Source of the DNA: Agreia sp. Leaf210
GTDB lineage: Bacteria > Actinomycetota > Actinomycetes > Actinomycetales > Microbacteriaceae
Assembly: GCF_001421485.1 (NCBI RefSeq)
Contig: NZ_LMKK01000004.1
Coordinates: forward strand, 186,001 to 250,000
DNA length: 64,000 nucleotides
Reading direction: 5' to 3'
Position numbers and translations under genes: made by a program
Notes under the pieces: generated by a model
The model's input: only the letters and a program-made list of their open reading frames with translations
Told to the model about the DNA's origin: nothing
Database searches by the model: none
Shown: positions 7,883 through 16,976 of the stretch, one piece after another
Position numbering within the stretch: position 1 is the stretch's first letter
Layout of the letters: each line of letters begins with the position of its first letter

Positions 7883-8959
7883 CGGATGACGAGCCTCGCC
7901 CAGCGCGAGGTCGTCTCGTCGATCAGACGTGGTCGACGACGCGGTGCCGTGATGATCGCTGCCCTGGTGAGTGCAGCGATCATCGCAGCGCTGGTCGCGG
8001 TGAGCATCGGCCCTGTGCCGATAGCCCCGGCGAGTGTCATCGGCATCATCGGCGACGGAGTCTTCTCGACCGGCCGCGGCGACTGGTCGGACTCCGCCCA
8101 ACAGATCGTGTGGGGCACCCGGCTGCCGCGTGTGGCGATGGCCCTGGTAGCAGGCGCGGTGCTCGCCGTGTCGGGAGCGATGCTTCAGGCGCTCGTGCGC
8201 AACAGCCTCGCCGACCCCTACCTGCTCGGACTCAACTCCGGCGCATCCACCGGCGTCGCCCTCGTCGTTCTCGTGATCGGCGGCGGCAGTGCCCTGCTGT
8301 TCTCCGGTGCCGCCCTCGCCGGCGCCATCGGCGCCGTGCTGCTCGTACTGATGCTGGCAGGCGTGGCCAATCGTCGAGGCCCACTACGGCTGGTGTTGGC
8401 CGGCCTCGCCGTCGGCTACGCGCTCAATGCCGCCACCAGCTTTCTCGTGTTCTCGAGCGACTCCCCCGAGGCGGCCCGTTCGGTGCTGTTCTGGCTGCTC
8501 GGGTCGCTCGCCGCTGTGCAACCGCTCGCCCTCGCGGCCGCCGCCGTCACCGCGGCCGTCGGTATCGGCATCCTGATCGTGATCGCGCCGATGATCGACG
8601 CGCTGGCCTCGGGCGACGACTCCGCCCGATCGGCGGGAATCGACCCCGAGCGCACCCGCATCGCCCTGATGGTGGGCGTCTCGGCGATGGTCGGCGTCAC
8701 CGTAGCCGCGGTCGGCGGTGTCGGCTTCATCGGCCTGGTCGTGCCCCATCTCGCTCGCCGATTGGCGGGCGGCCGTCACCGCGTCGTGCTGCCGATCTCC
8801 GCGCTCCTCGGCGCCATCCTGCTTGTCGCCGCCGACACCGTGGCGAGAACCGCCTTCGCTCCTCAAGAGATTCCCGTGGGCGTCATCACCGGAATCATCG
8901 GCGCCCCCTTCCTGCTCCTGCTGCTTCGCACATCCTCCTCACCCGCACACACCTCGTAG
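7838..8959 (+). CDS. FecCD/BtuC-type ABC transporter permease
   Basis: Up to 373 residues with about nine or ten membrane segments. It has the family signatures [20 protein letters not shown] and [17 protein letters not shown], and near the end [13 protein letters not shown]. It is the membrane subunit (homodimer) of a BtuCDF-type importer with the next two genes. The GTG at 7838 overlaps the rpmJ stop; the ATG at 7886 (357 residues) is an alternative that leaves out the duplicated RSESSS residues. Metal-chelate, heme or cobalamin are usual substrates of the family; the Zur context favours zinc or a zinc chelate, but that is inference. Confidence 0.9.
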   Translation: MRSESSSAVRSESSSRMTSLAQREVVSSIRRGRRRGAVMIAALVSAAIIAALVAVSIGPVPIAPASVIGIIGDGVFSTGRGDWSDSAQQIVWGTRLPRVAMALVAGAVLAVSGAMLQALVRNSLADPYLLGLNSGASTGVALVVLVIGGGSALLFSGAALAGAIGAVLLVLMLAGVANRRGPLRLVLAGLAVGYALNAATSFLVFSSDSPEAARSVLFWLLGSLAAVQPLALAAAAVTAAVGIGILIVIAPMIDALASGDDSARSAGIDPERTRIALMVGVSAMVGVTVAAVGGVGFIGLVVPHLARRLAGGRHRVVLPISALLGAILLVAADTVARTAFAPQEIPVGVITGIIGAPFLLLLLRTSSSPAHTS

Positions 8960-8979
8960 CCCCCTCTAGAAAGAACCCG

Positions 8980-9990
8980 ATGAACACACCCCTCTTCCGG
9001 CGCCTGCCGGCGGCCCTCACCGTCACCGCGCTGACCCTCGCGGCGCTCAGCGCCTGCGCGCCGACCGCATCCGCGACCGACGTCGGCGGATCCACGAGCG
9101 ACTCCGCCGACGCGCCCATCACCATCGAGAACTGCGGATCGGAGGTCACTCTTGCGGCGCCCGCGAAGCGCATCGTTCTCGTGAACAACGACTCTCTGCC
9201 GAACCTCGAGGCGCTCGACGCCGTCGACCGCGTGGTCGCCCTCACCTCGACCGTGCAGCCGGGCCTCTATAAGGACTCCACCTACACGACCCTCGACTCG
9301 CTCGACCTGCTCTCGACAGAGAAGAACGCGACCGGCGGATCGATCGTGTCGCAGGAGAGCATCCTCGGAGCCAGGCCGGATCTGGTGATCGCGCCCGAGA
9401 ACGCGGTCGACCGAGCCGCCCTCGCCGCCAGCGGAATCGCCGTGTACACACCCAGCGCCTACTGCGCGAACCCCGGCCCCGAGCTCAGCCAACCGGCCAC
9501 CTTCGACCGCGTCTGGAGCGAAGTCCGCACCCTAGGCGCCCTCCTGGGCGAGAGCGATCAGGCCGAGCAGGTCGTCGCCCAGGGCACGGCGAGCCTCGGT
9601 TCAGAGGCACCGGATGCCGGAACCGCCGCCGCCCTCTACGTGTCATCCGGCGGGAGCGTTCTCTCGCCCTACGGCGGCCCGAGCATGGTGACGCCGGTCT
9701 TTGCGGCCGCGGGGCTGACCAACGTCTACGCCGACTCCCCCGAGCGGGTCTTCGACGCCAACATCGAGGACATCATCTCGCGTGACCCGGCCACCATCGT
9801 GCTGCTCTATTCCAGCGGCGAGCCGAAAGACGTCATCGACAGCTTCATGAGCGCTCCCGGGGTGTCCGCCCTGTCGGCGGTGCAGAAGGGACGCGTCGTA
9901 GCGCTGCAGTTCCCCTACACCGACCCGCCCAGCATGCTCTCGATCGCCGGACCGCAGCAGGTGCGCGGGCTTCTCTCGACACTGCCGTGA
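8980..9990 (+). CDS. ABC transporter substrate-binding lipoprotein, FecB/BtuF type
   Basis: A 336-residue protein. MNTPLFRRLPAALTVTALTL leads to a lipobox LSAC, so it is anchored outside the membrane. The two lobes follow, with typical KRIVLVNNDSLPNLEALDAVDRVVAL near the start and ARPDLVIAPE in the middle. This family hands chelated metal or corrinoid to a BtuCD transporter. It starts 20 bp after the permease and overlaps the ATPase start (GTGA, 9987-9990), so the three genes are co-translated. The protein has a Cys pair (C around residues 45 and 160) outside the lipobox, but no obvious His-rich zinc loop, which argues for a chelate rather than free zinc. Confidence 0.9.
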   Translation: MNTPLFRRLPAALTVTALTLAALSACAPTASATDVGGSTSDSADAPITIENCGSEVTLAAPAKRIVLVNNDSLPNLEALDAVDRVVALTSTVQPGLYKDSTYTTLDSLDLLSTEKNATGGSIVSQESILGARPDLVIAPENAVDRAALAASGIAVYTPSAYCANPGPELSQPATFDRVWSEVRTLGALLGESDQAEQVVAQGTASLGSEAPDAGTAAALYVSSGGSVLSPYGGPSMVTPVFAAAGLTNVYADSPERVFDANIEDIISRDPATIVLLYSSGEPKDVIDSFMSAPGVSALSAVQKGRVVALQFPYTDPPSMLSIAGPQQVRGLLSTLP

Positions 9991-10781
9991 TCGAAGCCGA
10001 GGCGGTGACCGTACGCATCGGCCGCCGGGTGCTGCTCGATGACGTCTCGTTCACCGCACAGACCGGGGCGGTCACCGGCATCGTCGGGCCGAACGGAAGC
10101 GGAAAGACCACCCTGCTGCGCGCCCTCGTTCGCGCCACGCCACTGTCGTCGGGCCGGATCGCTCTGGATGGCAACGACCTCCGCATCCGGCCCCGACGCT
10201 GGATCGCGCGCCACGTCGCCGAGGTGGGGCAGCGTAGCGAGCCCGACCCCTCGCTGCGCATCGTCGACGAGGTGTCGCTCGGCGGGCTCGCCGAGCACGG
10301 GGTTCTGCGCTCGGGCGGGGCCGCCTTCGACGACAGAGTCGCCGACGCCCTCGAGGCGGTCGAACTGTCGCACCGAGCGTTCGACCGGCTGTCGACCCTC
10401 TCAGGCGGAGAGCTGCAGCGGGTGGCGCTGGCGCGAGCGCTCGCCCACGGTGCGAGCCACGTTCTGCTCGACGAACCCACCAACCACCTCGACATCAGGC
10501 ACCGACTCGAGATCGTCTCGCTTCTGCGGCGCATCGCTCCGACGGTCGTGATCGTCTTGCACGATCTCGACCTCGCGGCCGAGGTGTGCGATCACGTCGT
10601 CGTTCTGCATCGCGGACGCGTCGCAGGCGCGGGGCGCCCGGCCGACGTGCTTCTGCCGCCGTTACTCGACGAGGTGTACGACGTGACGACCCACTCGCAT
10701 CAGGGGCCGGATGGGCGTGCGCGCCTCTCCTTCTCCCTGCCCTCGCCGAATCCCTCCCCTCGAACAAAGGAAACCGCATGA
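9987..10781 (+). CDS. ABC transporter ATP-binding protein (FepC/BtuD type)
   Basis: A 264-residue protein with Walker A GPNGSGKTT (about residues 33-41), signature LSGGELQRVALARAL, Walker B LLDEPTNHLD and the switch histidine (VIVLHDLDLA). It energises the permease and binding protein encoded just upstream. It starts with GTG overlapping the previous stop, and its own stop overlaps the methyltransferase ATG (ATGA at 10778-10781). It might also serve the iron importer at 36654-39621, which has no ATPase gene of its own; that is speculation. Confidence 0.94.
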   Translation: MIEAEAVTVRIGRRVLLDDVSFTAQTGAVTGIVGPNGSGKTTLLRALVRATPLSSGRIALDGNDLRIRPRRWIARHVAEVGQRSEPDPSLRIVDEVSLGGLAEHGVLRSGGAAFDDRVADALEAVELSHRAFDRLSTLSGGELQRVALARALAHGASHVLLDEPTNHLDIRHRLEIVSLLRRIAPTVVIVLHDLDLAAEVCDHVVVLHRGRVAGAGRPADVLLPPLLDEVYDVTTHSHQGPDGRARLSFSLPSPNPSPRTKETA

Positions 10782-11569
10782 CAGACCTCAGCATCCTCGA
10801 CACCGCACGCTCCCTCGCGGCCCGCTGGGACGCGCAGCAGACCGGCTACATCCGACACCGCGCCGAGCGCTTCGACACCATCGCCCGCGTCGTCGCCGCT
10901 GTCTGCTCCGACGTCGCCGAGCCGCGCATCCTCGACCTCGCCGGGGGCACGGGCTCGCTGGCTCTGCACGTTCTCGGTCACGTTCCGAACGGCCGCGCGG
11001 TCGTCGCCGACAAAGACCCGGCACTTCTGGCCATCGCCGCCGACCTCGCTGCCGACGATGCTCGCCTGCAGACCGCCGAACTCGACCTCGCCCACGCAGA
11101 CTGGCCCGAGCATCCGGCCATCGCGGCCGCGCCGTTCGACGCCGTGGTCTCGTCGACCGCGCTGCACTGGTTGAAGCCCGGAACCCTCGCCGATGTCTAT
11201 CGGGCCCTGCCCGATCTGATGCGCCCGGGCAGCATCGTCTTGAACGGCGACCACCTGTCGTACAGCGCTCGGCACGAGAGCACACTGGCTCGCGTGGCCC
11301 TCGCCGACGACGCGGCCATGCAGGAGTCGACATTCGCCGGCGACACCGACACCTGGGACGAGTGGTGGCAGGCCGTCGCCGATGCGCCTCGCTACGCCGA
11401 CGCCCTCGCGCGACGGTCGGAGGTCTGGGGAGCCGAACTGCACGAGGCGCCGCCGAAGGTCACGCTCGGCTTCCACCTCGAGAGCCTCGCGAGCGCCGGA
11501 TTCGCCGAGACGGGCACGGTCTGGCAGTACCTCGACGATCACGTGGTCTACGGGGTGCTCGCGCAATGA
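10778..11569 (+). CDS. Class I SAM-dependent methyltransferase
   Basis: A 263-residue protein with the SAM motif ILDLAGGTGSLALHVL, acidic strand-2 end VVADKDP, and SSTALHWLKPGTLADVYRAL (motif IV region). AAAGG lies 7 bp upstream of the ATG at 10778. It overlaps the ATPase stop by 4 bp and the oxidoreductase start by 4 bp (ATGA at 11566-11569), so it is firmly inside the Zur-linked operon. A methyltransferase is not part of an ordinary zinc importer. It may modify a metal-binding small molecule, but the substrate is unknown. Confidence 0.9.
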   Translation: MTDLSILDTARSLAARWDAQQTGYIRHRAERFDTIARVVAAVCSDVAEPRILDLAGGTGSLALHVLGHVPNGRAVVADKDPALLAIAADLAADDARLQTAELDLAHADWPEHPAIAAAPFDAVVSSTALHWLKPGTLADVYRALPDLMRPGSIVLNGDHLSYSARHESTLARVALADDAAMQESTFAGDTDTWDEWWQAVADAPRYADALARRSEVWGAELHEAPPKVTLGFHLESLASAGFAETGTVWQYLDDHVVYGVLAQ

Positions 11570-12702
11570 CCTCCCGAAGCGACATGGCTCCCACGTCCAA
11601 GCCCCTCGACGCGCTCGTCATCGGCGCCGGCCCGGCCGGAATCGGCACGGCGCTGGCCCTCTCGGCGGTCGACGACCTGCTGGTCGGCGTGGTCGATCGC
11701 GGTCAGATCGGTCAGACGTTCCTCGACTGGCCGACGAAGCAGACCTTTCTCACTCCCTCGTTCACGGGCAATGGGTTCGGCGCGACCGACCTCAACGCGG
11801 TGCACCCGCGCACGTCGCCTGCGTTCAGCCTGGGCGCCGACTACCTCACCGGGCCGCAGTACGCCAAGTATCTGCGCAGCGTGGTGAAGCACTTTCAGGT
11901 GCCGGTGCTGTCGGATACCGAGGTGACCGCGGTGGAGGCGGCCGGCGACGGGTTCACGGTGGCGACCTCGCGAGGACCGGTGTCCGCGCGCACCGTCGTG
12001 TGGGCCGGCGGCGAGTTCTCCGATCGCCCCGACGCGCGCCTGTCCGGCATCGGCCTCGCCGATCACTCCGCCACCCCCGAGGCCTGGGAGCCGCGCTCGG
12101 GCCGGGTGATCGTGATCGGCGGCTACGAATCCGGTATCGATATCGCCTGCCACCACGTCGAGCACGGCGCGCGGGTCACGGTCGTGGATGCCGGGAGCCC
12201 CTGGGATGCCGGCTCGGGCTCCGATCCCTCGTTCCGCCTCGCCCCGCGTTCACGAATGCGTCTCGACGCCGCCGCCGCGACCGGCCGGTTGACCCTGACC
12301 ACAGCTCACGCGAGCAGCATCAAACGCGACGGCGCCGAGTGGATCGCGAGCCTCGACAACGGCACGCGCATCCGTGCCGACTCTCGCCCGATCGCCGCCA
12401 CCGGTTTCGGCCCGGGTCTGGGCCCGGTCTCCGAGCTGTTCACGCTGCGCCGCGACGGGTGGCCCGAACTCGACGACGACGATCAGTCCACGATCACCCC
12501 CGGCCTCTTCCTGTCGGGTCCGGCGATGCGGCACGGTGCACTGAAGTTCTGCTTCATCTACAAGTTCAGACAGCGCTTCGCCCACGTCGCTCGTGTGATC
12601 GGCGAGGCGCAGGGCAAGGACTGCAGCGGCCTCGAGGAATGGCGCACCGCGGGCATGCTCACCGACGATCTGTCGTGCTGTGGAGTGGAGTGCGCGTGCT
12701 GA
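11566..12702 (+). CDS. FAD/NAD(P)-dependent oxidoreductase with Cys-rich tail
   Basis: A 378-residue protein. It begins with an FAD-binding Rossmann motif (ALVIGAGPAGIGTALAL) and has a second dinucleotide motif in the middle (VIVIGGYESGIDIACH) and the ATGFGP motif near the end, as in flavin monooxygenases and thioredoxin-reductase-like enzymes. The FCFIYKFRQRFAHVA segment is also typical. It ends SCCGVECAC, four cysteines in eight residues, which could bind zinc or another thiophilic metal. The ATG overlaps the methyltransferase stop. Together these genes suggest synthesis or modification of a chelator, or metal-responsive redox control; neither is proven. Confidence 0.85.
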   Translation: MTSRSDMAPTSKPLDALVIGAGPAGIGTALALSAVDDLLVGVVDRGQIGQTFLDWPTKQTFLTPSFTGNGFGATDLNAVHPRTSPAFSLGADYLTGPQYAKYLRSVVKHFQVPVLSDTEVTAVEAAGDGFTVATSRGPVSARTVVWAGGEFSDRPDARLSGIGLADHSATPEAWEPRSGRVIVIGGYESGIDIACHHVEHGARVTVVDAGSPWDAGSGSDPSFRLAPRSRMRLDAAAATGRLTLTTAHASSIKRDGAEWIASLDNGTRIRADSRPIAATGFGPGLGPVSELFTLRRDGWPELDDDDQSTITPGLFLSGPAMRHGALKFCFIYKFRQRFAHVARVIGEAQGKDCSGLEEWRTAGMLTDDLSCCGVECAC

Positions 12703-13688
12703 CCGCAACGCCTCGCCCCTGGGCTGTGACCGTACTCTTCGTCGCCGCCATCCTCGTCGGCAGCCTGACGGGCGCACTCGCTCCCGCTGCGGGTGGCGCC
12801 CTCGCGTCGATGGTGGATCCGTCGATCATGGTGCTGGTCGGGCTGCTCGTGTTCACGCTGCGGCTCGACAGCCTCGCCGCGCTGAAGCGTGCGCCTCGAA
12901 CGGTGCTGCTCGCACTGGCCTTCAACTTCGCCCTGGTTCCGCTGATCGCGTTCTGTCTGACCTCGCTCCTGCTGCCCGAGCAGGCGCTGCGATTGGGAGT
13001 GCTGATCTACTGCCTGTTCCCCTGCACCGACTGGTTCCTCGGCTTCACCCGCATGGCCGGCGGTGACACGACGACGGGGGCGGCGCTCATCCCGATTCAG
13101 ATGACGCTGCAGCTGGTGCTCTATCCCGTCTGGCTCGGCCTCTTCGGGGGCCAGCAGGTGGGGAGCTCGCCTGTCGAGATCGCTCCGACGCTCGTCACGT
13201 GGTTCGCCGTGCCGGCCGGGGTCGCGCTCGGAGCGCGACTGCTGCTGCGGCTGTGCCTCGCTGTCGCGACGCGGGAGCGCATCGTTGCCGCAGCAGACAG
13301 GCTGGTTCCCCTCGTGATCGCCGTGGTGATCCTCGGGCTGTTCGGCGGCAACGTCGGAACGATCCTCGCCGACCCGGCCTCGTTCGCGTGGGTGCTGCTG
13401 GTCGTCTTCCTCTTCTTCGTCGTCGTCTTCGTGATCGGCGAGGGAGTCGCCCGCCTGTTCGGCCTCGGCTATCCCGCGCGGGCGCTGCTGACCATGACGA
13501 CCTCTGCTCGCAACGCGCCGCTGATGCTCGCCGTCACGACCGTCGCTCTGCCTGATCAGCCCGTCGTCTACGCGGCGATCATCCTGGGCATGCTCATCGA
13601 GTTCCCGCACCTGACGGCTCTGACCCACTTGCTGCGTTGGCAGGAGAAGCAGCGCGAGAGAGCGAGCAGACCGAGCGTCAGCGTGTGA
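12696..13688 (+). CDS. BASS/ACR3-like membrane transporter
   Basis: A 330-residue protein with about ten hydrophobic segments. YCLFPCTDWFLGFTRMAGGD and the late TSARNAPLMLAV segment resemble the bile acid/Na+ symporter superfamily, including ACR3-type arsenite carriers. The GTG at 12696 overlaps the oxidoreductase stop by 7 bp; another in-frame GTG at 12690 is possible. It may export or import a small organic anion or metal complex linked with the enzymes upstream. Arsenic efflux is less likely because no arsenate reductase or ArsR gene adjoins it. An 83-bp gap follows before the next gene. Confidence 0.85.
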   Translation: MLTATPRPWAVTVLFVAAILVGSLTGALAPAAGGALASMVDPSIMVLVGLLVFTLRLDSLAALKRAPRTVLLALAFNFALVPLIAFCLTSLLLPEQALRLGVLIYCLFPCTDWFLGFTRMAGGDTTTGAALIPIQMTLQLVLYPVWLGLFGGQQVGSSPVEIAPTLVTWFAVPAGVALGARLLLRLCLAVATRERIVAAADRLVPLVIAVVILGLFGGNVGTILADPASFAWVLLVVFLFFVVVFVIGEGVARLFGLGYPARALLTMTTSARNAPLMLAVTTVALPDQPVVYAAIILGMLIEFPHLTALTHLLRWQEKQRERASRPSVSV

Positions 13689-13810
13689 GCAACCACGCCC
13701 AGCTACCGCACGGCATGAGCGCACCATGATGGGGTAGCCGAAACGACGGTCGACAGAGCGAGGAGCGAACGCTGAGCACGACACCCGCGTCGCACCCGAC
13801 ACTGCGCGAG

Positions 13811-14800
13811 TTGACCCGATCGGAGTGGCGCTGGACGCCCACGATCGGCATCGCCGCGGTGCTGCTTCTCGTGGCGATCAGAGTTTTGGCGCCGGCCGAG
13901 TGGACGTCGTGGATGACCGATCCGGCGAAAGACTTCGTGACACTCTCGGTGAGCGTCATCATCGAGTCGCTGCCGTTCGTCATCCTCGGGATCCTGCTCT
14001 CGGCGATCGTGCAGATCTGGCTGCCCGCGGGCTTTCTTCTGAGGAGATTGCCCAGGAACGCCGTGCTGCGGCGCAGCCTGATCTCTCTGCTCGGCGTGCT
14101 CCTGCCGGTCTGCGAGTGCGGCAACGTGCCGCTGACCCGCGGGCTGATCGTCAGTGGCCTCAGCGTCGCCGACTCCATGGCGTTCCTCTTCGCGGCACCG
14201 ATCATCAACCCGATCACGATCATCACGACGTACCAGGCGTTCGGCTGGAACGACGGCATCCTCATCAGCCGCATCCTCGGCGGCCTGGTCATCGCGAATC
14301 TCGTCGGGTTCATCTACAGCGCCCACCCGGCTCCGCAGACCCTGCTCACGCGAGGGTTTCAGGCAGCCTGCGCCGTCGATCCGCACGCCGAGCACGGCAC
14401 TCGAACGCGCCGCACCCTCATCAGCTTCGGGCGCGAGTCCGGGGCCATGATGCCCGCCCTGATCGTGGGCGCGGGTATCGCAGGGCTCATCCAGGTGGCC
14501 GTGTCACGCAACCTGCTGATCACGCTGGGCAGCAATCCCCTGTGGTCTGTGCTCGCACTCATGGCCCTCGCGTTCATCGTGGCCATCTGCTCGAACGTCG
14601 ACGCGTTCTTCATCCTCTCCTTCGGCTCCACCTTCCTACCCGGGGGCATCGTCGCCTTCCTCATCTTCGGGCCCATGATCGACATCAAGATGCTCGCGCT
14701 GATGCGCACGACCTTTACCGTGCGCACTCTGGTGCAGGTGAGCGTGCTCATCGCCGTCTGTGCCGCAGCCATCGGATTGGCGGTGAACCTTGTTTTTTAG
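13811..14800 (+). CDS. UPF0718 (DUF318) family permease
   Basis: A 329-residue membrane protein of about eight segments with the family motif LLPVCECGNVPLTRGL and the repeat-like FAAPIINPITI. A TTG at 13811 gives this length but has no ribosome site. An in-frame CTG at 13772 lies 6 bp after AGGAG, so the true protein may be 13 residues longer and start with a rare CTG. It pairs with the TIGR03943 protein, as in many Gram-positives (B. subtilis YcgR/YcgQ are relatives). The transported substrate of the family is not settled. Confidence 0.87.
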   Translation: MTRSEWRWTPTIGIAAVLLLVAIRVLAPAEWTSWMTDPAKDFVTLSVSVIIESLPFVILGILLSAIVQIWLPAGFLLRRLPRNAVLRRSLISLLGVLLPVCECGNVPLTRGLIVSGLSVADSMAFLFAAPIINPITIITTYQAFGWNDGILISRILGGLVIANLVGFIYSAHPAPQTLLTRGFQAACAVDPHAEHGTRTRRTLISFGRESGAMMPALIVGAGIAGLIQVAVSRNLLITLGSNPLWSVLALMALAFIVAICSNVDAFFILSFGSTFLPGGIVAFLIFGPMIDIKMLALMRTTFTVRTLVQVSVLIAVCAAAIGLAVNLVF

Positions 14801-14807
14801 TCGCCTC

Positions 14808-15608
14808 ATGACGCGCTGGAAGGGGCTGGCTCTCACCCTGCTCGCGGCGATCGCCACAGTCTGGCTCGGGGTCACGGGCCAGCTCGGTCTGTACATCAAC
14901 CCGCGCTACTACGTGTTCACCCTGATCATGGCCGGCATCGCGTTCGTGCTCACGATCGGTGCGCTCCTCGTCATTCCGGGGCCGCGCGAAGACGACGAGC
15001 ACGATCACGTCGGGGCCGATGGGCCGGATGGGCGCGGGCCCGACGCCCACGACGTCGCCGGGGCCGGTCGCCGCCGCCCGTTGCTCGCGTTCGGCGGATC
15101 GCTCACCGCGCTCGTCATCGTCGCCGCCGCGGCCGTCGCCCTGCTCGTCGTGCCCCCGAGCTCGCTCACATCGGCGGCGGTCGAACAGCGCAGCCTCAAC
15201 GGCTCGTCGAACAGCCTCGCGAACGCCGGGCCGCCGCCGGGCACGTCGGACGACACCTCCGCGTACTCGGTCAAGGACTGGGCCGCCCTCATCCGCCAGG
15301 GCGCGAGCGCCGACGACCTGAGTGGCCGGACGGCAACCCTGACGGGATTCGTGACTCCCGACGCCGACGATCCAGACAACGTCTTCTTCGTCGCCCGCTT
15401 CGTGGTGACGTGCTGCGCGGTCGACGCGCAGCCTGTCGGGGTTCCGGTCTACTCCCCGGGCTGGGCGAGCAGCTACGCCACCGACAGCTGGGTCACGGTG
15501 ACCGGCGAGTTCGAGGCGAACCCCAGCGTGCTCAGCGCCGCCACGACCGTCGTACGCCCCGACAGCCTCACCGCCGTCGACCAACCCTCCGAGCCCTATG
15601 TCTATTGA
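14808..15608 (+). CDS. TIGR03943 family putative permease subunit
   Basis: A 266-residue protein. Two hydrophobic segments (about residues 3-25 and 35-60), a charged His/Asp-rich loop (REDDEHDHVGADGPDG), a further hydrophobic segment (about 95-115) and a soluble C-terminal domain with the family's FVVTCCAVDAQPVGVPV. The double Cys is conserved in the family. The ATG at 14808 lies 7 bp after the permease stop; a TTG at 14790 would overlap it. The Asp/His-rich loop could bind metal. This gene is nearly always next to an UPF0718 permease, as here. Confidence 0.87.
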   Translation: MTRWKGLALTLLAAIATVWLGVTGQLGLYINPRYYVFTLIMAGIAFVLTIGALLVIPGPREDDEHDHVGADGPDGRGPDAHDVAGAGRRRPLLAFGGSLTALVIVAAAAVALLVVPPSSLTSAAVEQRSLNGSSNSLANAGPPPGTSDDTSAYSVKDWAALIRQGASADDLSGRTATLTGFVTPDADDPDNVFFVARFVVTCCAVDAQPVGVPVYSPGWASSYATDSWVTVTGEFEANPSVLSAATTVVRPDSLTAVDQPSEPYVY

Positions 15609-16956
15609 CACCGCCGGCCGCAGGTTCCGCCGGCTGCTCTACGGCAGCATCACGATCGTGTCGGTCGTGGCTGCCGTTCTGGTGGTCGCCAACTTCTCGC
15701 ACGGGCCAGAGCTGCAGTCGGCTCAGATCAACGTGAACACCGCGGTCGAACGCTCGGGGCAGCGCCTGCTGCTGCAGGCCAACGAGCCTCTCGATCCGTC
15801 GGCTGCCGACACCCTCACCGTGAGCCCGGCGGCGGCGACCACCGCAACGGTCGACGGCGACACCATCGATGTGCAATTCACCGGGATCCTCAGCTACAAC
15901 ACCCGCTACACCGTGACCGTGCCCGAGGTCCGCAGCGTCGCGGCCGGTAGCGCGTCCACCATCAGCTACACCTTCACCACGGCGAATCCCACCACCTACT
16001 TCTTGTCGCCCGCCACCGGGTCGCCCGGGTCGCAGGTGAGCGATGCCGTTCTGGCCGCACCCGTCGGCGGAGGCGCACCGACACCGGTCTACCAAGCCCC
16101 GCGCATCCGGCAGTTCGTGGCGCTCGGCGACACCCTCGTCGTCGATACCGTGAACGACGACGCGACCGATGCGCTCACGATCGTCTCGCTGACCGGCGGC
16201 GCTCCCATCGTTGTGAATCTCGCGGGCGCGGGCACCATCACCAGCCTCAAGGCGAACCCGGCAAGCAAACTCTTCGGCTACACGTTCACACCGCAGCAGT
16301 CTGCCCACTACGAAGCGCAACCCGACCAGCTCTACGTCTACGACATCACGCGCGGCAACGACTACTCGATCCCCATCACGGGCACCGATTTCGAGGTGCT
16401 GACGGCGAAGGACTGGATGTTCATTCCGGGCACCACCTCGCTCGTCGCCCAGACAGAGGGTTCGGACCTGGTGCTGGTCGACACCCTGGGTGAACGAGAC
16501 GGCACCTCGGGCCCCGCCCCGATCGGGCACGCAGACGAGCTCCTCGGGTTCGTCCCCACCACGAAGACGCTGATCACGGCAGACGCGGGCAGCCGTGTCG
16601 CGACCGACTTCGGGCAGACGGCAAATCCGAGCAGCGCATTCCCGACGGTGGCGGGCGACATCGGCTCCGCCGCGGCTGTCGTGAATGCCGGGGGAACCAC
16701 CCTGCAGATCCAGGACTCGGGCTCTGGACCGGGTACGGCCGTCGCCAAGGTCGACGCGAGCGGCAGCAGCATCATCTTCGCTCTCGACACCCCCGAGTCG
16801 GCGGGTCACGCCGTCACGAGCGTCTGTGTCGCACCCAACGGTCTCTACGCCGCGGTCACGACCGACGCACAGCACATCACCTACGTCGACCTCTCGAACG
16901 GCACAGCGCTCGGCACCGTCGACGGCCGCGACCCGAACTGGTGCGCGTCGCGCTGA
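15598..16956 (+). CDS. Membrane-anchored Ig-like plus beta-propeller protein
   Basis: A 452-residue protein. A basic N-terminus and one hydrophobic helix (about residues 13-32) suggest a signal anchor. An Ig-like segment follows (ANEPLDPSAADTLTVSP ... YNTRYTVTVPEVRSVAAGSA, similar to Big_5 domains), then a long set of short beta repeats ending SVCVAPNGLYAAVTTDAQHI, typical of a seven-bladed propeller such as YncE-like proteins. The ATG overlaps the previous stop by 11 bp, so it is co-translated. It probably lies on the outer face of the membrane as a partner of the permease pair. The role is unknown. Confidence 0.82.
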   Translation: MSIDTAGRRFRRLLYGSITIVSVVAAVLVVANFSHGPELQSAQINVNTAVERSGQRLLLQANEPLDPSAADTLTVSPAAATTATVDGDTIDVQFTGILSYNTRYTVTVPEVRSVAAGSASTISYTFTTANPTTYFLSPATGSPGSQVSDAVLAAPVGGGAPTPVYQAPRIRQFVALGDTLVVDTVNDDATDALTIVSLTGGAPIVVNLAGAGTITSLKANPASKLFGYTFTPQQSAHYEAQPDQLYVYDITRGNDYSIPITGTDFEVLTAKDWMFIPGTTSLVAQTEGSDLVLVDTLGERDGTSGPAPIGHADELLGFVPTTKTLITADAGSRVATDFGQTANPSSAFPTVAGDIGSAAAVVNAGGTTLQIQDSGSGPGTAVAKVDASGSSIIFALDTPESAGHAVTSVCVAPNGLYAAVTTDAQHITYVDLSNGTALGTVDGRDPNWCASR

Positions 16957-16976
16957 CCGGCCCACCGGCTCCGCTC

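Noticed and set aside
12696-13688. A classic arsenic-resistance carrier gene
   Set aside because: The protein is related to BASS/ACR3, but it sits in a zinc-type operon without arsenate reductase or ArsR, so I left the substrate open.
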